Made by a program: the position numbers and the translations under genes. DNA of 64,000 nucleotides, from contig NZ_NOWF01000005.1 of NCBI RefSeq assembly GCF_002245355.1, forward strand, positions 62,001 to 126,000. Reading direction: 5' to 3'. The DNA comes from Paludifilum halophilum (GTDB taxonomy: Bacteria; Bacillota; Bacilli; Thermoactinomycetales; DSM-45169). The stretch's first letter is position 1; every line of letters begins with the position of its first letter. Below are positions 59,698-64,000 of this stretch, in pieces. The notes under the pieces are model-generated. The model saw only the letters and a program-made list of their open reading frames with translations. It ran no database searches and was not told the DNA's origin.

Positions 59698-60819
59698 ATG
59701 GAAACAATGAAAGCGAAATCATCCGTCGCAGAGGAAAAGGATTTTCTGCCGATTTTGGATGTCGATTATTTGGAATTTTACAGCGGGAATGCTAAACAGG
59801 CGGCTCATTATTTCTGCAAGACCTTTGGTTTTCAACTCGTAGCCTATCGGGGTATGGAAACGGGAAGCCGGGATACGGTTTCCTACGTCCTGGAGCAGGG
59901 GGATATTCGCTTTGTGATCAGCGGTTCTTTCTCTCCGGAGCACCCGATCGCCGAATTTGTCAAGCAACATGGAGATGGTGTCAAGGATGTCGCCCTGCAG
60001 GTGAATGACGCGGAGCAGGCGTATAAGGAGTCTGTCTCCCGGGGGGCGATTCCGGTCAAGGAACCCGAGACATTTTCTGACGAACATGGAGAGATTAAAA
60101 AAGCGGTCATCGGAACTTACGGCGATACCGTACACACCTTTGTCGAGCGAAAAAATTATAAGGGTGTGTTCGCTCCCGGTTTTGTCCGAGCGGAACAATC
60201 CATTCCCTTTGAAGACTGTGGTCTGAGGGGCTTTGATCATGTTGTGGGTAATGTGGAAAAAATGGAGGAATGGGTCTCCTACTACGAAAAAGTAATGGGC
60301 TTTAAAGAGCTTCGCCATTTCAGGGATGAGGACATCAGCACCGATTACTCCGCTTTGATGTCTAAGGTGATGCAAAACGGAACCGGTCGCATCAAGTTTC
60401 CGATCAATGAGCCGGCAGAGGGGAAGAAGAAATCTCAAATCGAAGAGTATCTCGAGTATTACCATGGGGCCGGAGTGCAGCATATCGCTCTTTATACCAA
60501 GGATATTGTGAAAACGGTTAAGGAACTGAAAGCCAAGGGTGTGGAATTTCTGGAGACGCCGGATATTTATTATGATGAGTTGACGAGTCGGGTGGGTTCC
60601 ATCGACGAAGCGGTGGAGGATTTAAGAGAGAACAAGATCCTGGTGGATCGGGACGATGAAGGATATCTGCTGCAGATCTTCACCAAGCCCATTGTCGATC
60701 GTCCGACTTTGTTCATTGAAATCATTCAGCGCAAAGGGGCCAGGGGTTTTGGTGAAGGAAACTTCAAAGCCCTGTTTGAAGCGATTGAACGGGAACAGGA
60801 GCGCCGGGGCAATCTCTGA
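59698..60819 (+). CDS. hppD: 4-hydroxyphenylpyruvate dioxygenase
   Basis: A non-heme iron dioxygenase that converts 4-hydroxyphenylpyruvate to homogentisate in tyrosine breakdown. 373 residues in two glyoxalase-fold halves. The iron ligands are in GFDHVVGNV (His), VQHIALYT (His) and LFIEIIQRKG (Glu). ATG 59698 follows CAGGAGGG. Homogentisate dioxygenase is not in the window, so the rest of the pathway must lie elsewhere. Confidence 0.95.
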   Translation: METMKAKSSVAEEKDFLPILDVDYLEFYSGNAKQAAHYFCKTFGFQLVAYRGMETGSRDTVSYVLEQGDIRFVISGSFSPEHPIAEFVKQHGDGVKDVALQVNDAEQAYKESVSRGAIPVKEPETFSDEHGEIKKAVIGTYGDTVHTFVERKNYKGVFAPGFVRAEQSIPFEDCGLRGFDHVVGNVEKMEEWVSYYEKVMGFKELRHFRDEDISTDYSALMSKVMQNGTGRIKFPINEPAEGKKKSQIEEYLEYYHGAGVQHIALYTKDIVKTVKELKAKGVEFLETPDIYYDELTSRVGSIDEAVEDLRENKILVDRDDEGYLLQIFTKPIVDRPTLFIEIIQRKGARGFGEGNFKALFEAIEREQERRGNL

Positions 60820-60844
60820 TCTTGCCGTCGGGCCTCCTCCCGTC

Positions 60845-60873
60845 ACGGGGCCGGAATCATCCGGCTCCGTTTC
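60845..60873 (+). terminator. Terminator of hppD
   Basis: CGGGGCCGG (60846-60854) pairs with CCGGCTCCG (60861-60869), with one mismatch-type pair, then TTT. Confidence 0.65.
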
Positions 60874-61027
60874 ATGTTTATAACCGTATTTTAGGCAGGG
60901 AGATCGTGTTTTATCTCCAGGGGCAAAGCTGTTTGGAAGCGTCACAAGGAAGGATCTTGCCCCTAAACGCCCTCCCTTTCAGAGTCTTTTCGCCGTCCGT
61001 CTCTGCGGCGCTTGATCCATCATAAAA

Positions 61028-61079
61028 CCTTTTCAGTTGGTAAACCTAGTAGGGATGGAAGAATATCCAACTGAAAAGG
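61028..61079 (+). promoter_or_regulatory. 13-bp inverted repeat overlapping the ribosome site of the M1 peptidase gene
   Basis: CCTTTTCAGTTGG (61028-61040) is the perfect inverse of CCAACTGAAAAGG (61067-61079), with a 26-nt loop. The 3' arm contains most of the AAGGGG (61076-61081) that precedes ATG 61090, so folding would hide the ribosome site. Confidence 0.6.
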
Positions 61080-61089
61080 GGATGAACGG

Positions 61090-62562
61090 ATGAAGCGCCG
61101 CTTTTTCATCGGATGGGGAGTTGTTTTGATCCTTTTATCCGGTGTTTGTTGGGGAAAGGCCGGATGGTTGGGAGCCCATGCCGATGGGAAACAGACGAAC
61201 ACGGTTGAAGTAACGGCAAAAGATCAAGATCAGGACCGACCATACTATCGAATCGATGCCCACTATGATGAAAAGAGGGATCGGGTATCCGGCCACTTGT
61301 CGGTTCGACTTCCCCGACCGAAGGAACCTTTGAAGGAAGTCTACTTTCATTTATACCCCAATGCGTTTCAAAACTGGAAATGGGGATCCGAGGCCAAACC
61401 GAAAAAGCCGGGTTATTTAAAGGTGAAAAAGGTGAAGGTGGACGGAGTGGAAGCAGGCCGGAGCGTTGATGAAACCTTATTGAAGGTGGATTTGCCAAAA
61501 CCGGTTCGCGAAGATCGGCGGGCGAAGGTTGAAATGGATTACGAGTTACAGCTGCCCAAGGGTGGAACCCGACTCAACACCTTCGGTCAGACCGCTTTTT
61601 TAGCCCAATGGTATCCGATGCTGGCCGTAAAGGACGGGGAAGGTTGGCATACCGATCCATATACAACGACGGGGGATCCGTTTTACAGTCAGATCTCTGA
61701 CTTTGAAGTGACCTTCCACCTCCCGGAGGGATATCAACTGATCTCGAGTGCCTATGATCGTCCCGAACCGGTTCGGTCACCACTCACTCTCCGTCAGTCA
61801 AAAGTGCGCGATTTCGCCGCTGTCATCACCAAGGATTATGAAGTGATTGAAGGAAGGGCGGGGAAAACCCAGGTTCATCTGTGGTATATGAAGGGAATGG
61901 AGGATGTCGCCCAGGAATTGCATGATGCCGCCGTCGACAGTATGAATTATTTTGGAGAACGGTTCGGACGCTACCCTTACCCGCAGGTGGATGTGGTGCT
62001 GGGGGAAACGGGTTACGGGATCGCGGGAATGGAGTATCCTGGTTTAGTCACCTCCGTTCCCAAGATTCCCACACGCCGAGGGGAACAACCGGCGGTTAAC
62101 GTTGTCGCTCACGAATTGGCCCACCAGTGGTGGTACGGGGTTGTCGGGAACAACCAGGTGAAGGAGCCCTGGTTGGACGAGGGTTTAACCACTTTTTCCG
62201 AATTTCTGTTTATGCGGGACCGGCAGGGGGCTGATGCCCGGGATTTGCTGGTTAAGGCCGCTGAACGGAGTGACGAGGTTCATAAAGAAAAAGGGGTGAC
62301 CTCGGTGGAGTCCCTGTACAAGTATTCCGATCCCGTTTACGGTTTGATGGTTTACACCCGTCCGGCCGCGATGATGTGGGAACTGGTGGATGAACTGGGG
62401 AAGGATAAAGTGTTAGAGATTCTAAAGACCTATTATGACCGGTATCGTTTCAAAACAGCCACCACTCGTGATTTTATCCGTGTAGCCAATGAAGTGGCCG
62501 GAAAAGATTTGAACCGTTTCTTTGACCGATGGCTCTATTTTAAAGCCGAACCGACCGGATAG
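61090..62562 (+). CDS. Secreted or membrane-anchored M1 family metallopeptidase
   Basis: A gluzincin aminopeptidase-like protein (490 residues). The N-terminal hydrophobic segment (about 8-25) is a signal peptide or anchor. The beta-rich M1 N-terminal domain follows, then GIAGMEYPG and the zinc motif HELAHQWWYGVVGN with the third ligand in EPWLDEGLTTFSE. The C-terminal part contains YTRPAAMMWELVDELG. The substrate is unknown. A broken paralogue is at 3862-4980, with which it aligns throughout. Confidence 0.92.
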   Translation: MKRRFFIGWGVVLILLSGVCWGKAGWLGAHADGKQTNTVEVTAKDQDQDRPYYRIDAHYDEKRDRVSGHLSVRLPRPKEPLKEVYFHLYPNAFQNWKWGSEAKPKKPGYLKVKKVKVDGVEAGRSVDETLLKVDLPKPVREDRRAKVEMDYELQLPKGGTRLNTFGQTAFLAQWYPMLAVKDGEGWHTDPYTTTGDPFYSQISDFEVTFHLPEGYQLISSAYDRPEPVRSPLTLRQSKVRDFAAVITKDYEVIEGRAGKTQVHLWYMKGMEDVAQELHDAAVDSMNYFGERFGRYPYPQVDVVLGETGYGIAGMEYPGLVTSVPKIPTRRGEQPAVNVVAHELAHQWWYGVVGNNQVKEPWLDEGLTTFSEFLFMRDRQGADARDLLVKAAERSDEVHKEKGVTSVESLYKYSDPVYGLMVYTRPAAMMWELVDELGKDKVLEILKTYYDRYRFKTATTRDFIRVANEVAGKDLNRFFDRWLYFKAEPTG

Positions 62563-62719
62563 AACGCTTTTCGGTGAGAAACCCACCCATCCCCCCTGCG
62601 AATATAAGATCGATCCTGATTCATAAGGATGATCGGGTAAATGTTCCAACACAGGGTTCATGGACAGAGATGACAGACCGTCGGAAGGGTTTGACGGAGA
62701 ATCAAGGGGGCGGAAATCG

Positions 62720-63430
62720 ATGAGAGTCATGTCCTACAATATGCATCACGGGGTCGGCGTTGACGGTCAACTCAATCTGAAGCGGATTGCCGATGTGATC
62801 GGGAAGGAAGAACCGGATCTCGTCGGTTTGAATGAAGTGGATATTTGTTTTCACCGCCGAAGCCGGTTTGAGGATCAACTGGCACGATTGGTGGAGATGT
62901 TGGGGATGGAGGGAGTTTTCGGCCCCTCCATTCAATGGAATCGGCTCGGAAATTTTCCCCCCCGCCGATACGGAAACGGCCTTCTGTTCAAGGGGCGATT
63001 GGAGGAGAGTGCCAATCATCCGGTGACCGGAAAGGGAGAAGAGCCCCGGGCTGTTTTGACGGCAAGAATTCGGAGGGAGGATCGGGATGTCCTGGTGGGA
63101 GTCACCCATATCGGTTTTACTCCCTGGATTCGCCGTGCACAGCAAAGGGTCTTGACGGAACAGTGCCTTTCTTTTCGGGGGCCGGTATTGGTGATGGGAG
63201 ATTGGAACGTTCTACCGGATCATCCGGCGGTGACCTCTTTATCCCCGCCATTGACGGATGTTCTCGAGTTGATGGGAGTGAAGGAGGGGACGTATCCCTG
63301 TTCGGCTCCGCGGAAACGGATCGATTACATTTTTTGCTCCCATCATTTTCGCATCCGGGACGGATGGGTCGTACAGACTCCCGGCTGTCCATCGGACCAT
63401 CGACCCGTTGTTTGCGACCTGGAGTGGTGA
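62720..63430 (+). CDS. Endonuclease/exonuclease/phosphatase family protein
   Basis: A 236-residue EEP-fold metal-dependent phosphohydrolase. MSYNMHHGVGVDG starts the fold, GLNEVD carries the Glu ligand, GDWNVLPDHP the Asp/Asn pair and PSDHRPVVCDL the C-terminal His. Relatives cut DNA, phospholipids or inositol phosphates, so the substrate is not assigned. ATG 62720 follows AAGGGGGCGG; there is no signal peptide. Confidence 0.9.
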   Translation: MRVMSYNMHHGVGVDGQLNLKRIADVIGKEEPDLVGLNEVDICFHRRSRFEDQLARLVEMLGMEGVFGPSIQWNRLGNFPPRRYGNGLLFKGRLEESANHPVTGKGEEPRAVLTARIRREDRDVLVGVTHIGFTPWIRRAQQRVLTEQCLSFRGPVLVMGDWNVLPDHPAVTSLSPPLTDVLELMGVKEGTYPCSAPRKRIDYIFCSHHFRIRDGWVVQTPGCPSDHRPVVCDLEW

Positions 63431-63438
63431 CTTCCCGG

Positions 63439-63467
63439 TTCGCATGCCCGGCTCCTTTCGTTATAAT
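63439..63467 (+). promoter_or_regulatory. SigA promoter of trmK
   Basis: TTCGCA (63439-63444), 17 nt, consensus TATAAT (63462-63467), about 40 nt before trmK. Confidence 0.6.
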
Positions 63468-63506
63468 GAAAAGAAGTCAGCCTGTGAAGGAGTGTCTGGG
63501 AAAACG

Positions 63507-64000
63507 ATGTCGAAGAATTCCAATCCCGCTGTTTCGGAATCTGACGGAGTTCCGTTGTCGGAACGCCTTGACGCTATCGCCCGTTATGTTCCTGCCGATG
63601 GGGCTGTCGCCGATATCGGGGCGGATCATGCCCAGCTGTTGATTTCCCTGGCTCGGTCCGGGAGGTTAAAACGGGGGATCGCCGGGGAGGTCAACCTGGG
63701 TCCTTATCATAATGCCCGGCAACGCGTGGCAGCGTCCCGGTTCGAGAACCGGATCGATGTCCGCCGGGGCGATGGGCTGAACATACTGGCGCCGGATGAA
63801 GCCGACGTGATTGTTATCGCCGGAATGGGCGGGGCGTTAATCGCTTCCATCCTGGAGTCGGGAAACAACCGGCTCCGGGGAGTTCAAAGGCTGATCCTCC
63901 AACCAAACAACGGCGCGGAACGAGTTAGGCTCTGGCTGGCGGAAAACGGTTGGGAACTTCGAGACGAAGAATTGGTACGGGATGGCGGTATCTTGTACGA
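63507..64000 (+). CDS. trmK: tRNA (adenine-22-N1)-methyltransferase TrmK, 3' end outside the window
   Basis: A SAM-dependent methyltransferase for A22 of tRNAs. The 164 codons present contain LSERLDAIARYVP, VADIGADHAQL (SAM motif), RRGDGL, IVIAGMGGALI and LILQPNNGAERVR, in the right order for TrmK. The start is ATG 63507 or GTG 63492 in the same frame; an AAGGAG ends at 63491, too close to the GTG and 15 nt from the ATG. In B. subtilis trmK (yqfN) follows sigA directly; here about 9 kb of metabolic genes separate them. Confidence 0.93.
   Translation, partial: MSKNSNPAVSESDGVPLSERLDAIARYVPADGAVADIGADHAQLLISLARSGRLKRGIAGEVNLGPYHNARQRVAASRFENRIDVRRGDGLNILAPDEADVIVIAGMGGALIASILESGNNRLRGVQRLILQPNNGAERVRLWLAENGWELRDEELVRDGGILY

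Overview
The window is a stretch of chromosome from an endospore-forming Firmicute. It carries a germination protease gene (gpr) and the gene for a spore protein of the class it degrades, spoIIP, yqfC/yqfD, two T-box leaders and a CIRCE/HrcA heat-shock operon. Most of the gene order from holA to sigA matches the well-known Bacillus subtilis block: holA, rpsT, gpr, spoIIP, yqxA, lepA, hemW, hrcA-grpE-dnaK-dnaJ, prmA, rsmE, mtaB, rpsU, yqeY, nfeD, floA, yqfC, yqfD, phoH, pgpH, ybeY, dgkA, cdd, era, yqzL, recO, glyQS, ccpN, PPDK regulator, dnaG, sigA, then trmK. The sequence looks GC-rich for a Bacillus, GTG/TTG starts are frequent, and an archaeal-type chaperonin sits in the dnaK operon. This fits a thermophilic Bacillales lineage such as Thermoactinomycetaceae, but that placement is inference.

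Layout. 1-7.4 kb: holA, an FAD oxidoreductase, a DUF523 gene, a ~250 bp MITE, a broken M1-peptidase gene, a CcdC-like membrane protein, T-box-controlled trpS, and rpsT. 7.6-13.9 kb: gpr-spoIIP-yqxA, lepA-hemW. 13.9-20.5 kb: heat-shock operon hrcA, group III chaperonin, grpE, dnaK, then dnaJ. 20.5-25.6 kb: prmA-rsmE-mtaB, an unknown Cys-containing protein, and one ORF joining a Nudix hydrolase to DeoC. 25.5-31.3 kb: Na/Pi-type transporter, HIT protein, rpsU-yqeY, nfeD-floA. 31.3-41 kb: a structured intergenic region, a SASP gene, then the long yqfC-to-recO cluster, which ends in a terminator. 41-48 kb: T-box glyQS, a decayed MerR/TipAS regulator whose MerR-type promoter is still intact, and a TIM-barrel protein. 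46.6-54.4 kb: ccpN, PPDK regulator and ppdK, then dnaG-sigA. 54.5-63.4 kb: metabolic genes placed between sigA and trmK (acyl-CoA dehydrogenase, acyl-CoA synthetase, PhoD phosphatase, hydroxyphenylpyruvate dioxygenase, an intact M1 peptidase, an EEP-family phosphohydrolase). trmK runs off the right edge.

Most notable points: (1) the archaeal-like chaperonin, translationally coupled to grpE under CIRCE control; (2) ccpN and the adjoining PPDK-regulator gene, both of which lack ATG/GTG/TTG at the homology-supported start and have well-placed Shine-Dalgarno sequences before ATC and ATT instead; (3) a Nudix-DeoC fusion with an internal start site; (4) a diacylglycerol-kinase protein whose C-terminal part looks like a PAP2 domain stripped of its catalytic residues; (5) a MITE and a shortened relative; (6) two pseudogenes, one of which has an intact paralogue in the window. 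No tRNA, rRNA, CRISPR array or intact insertion sequence was seen.
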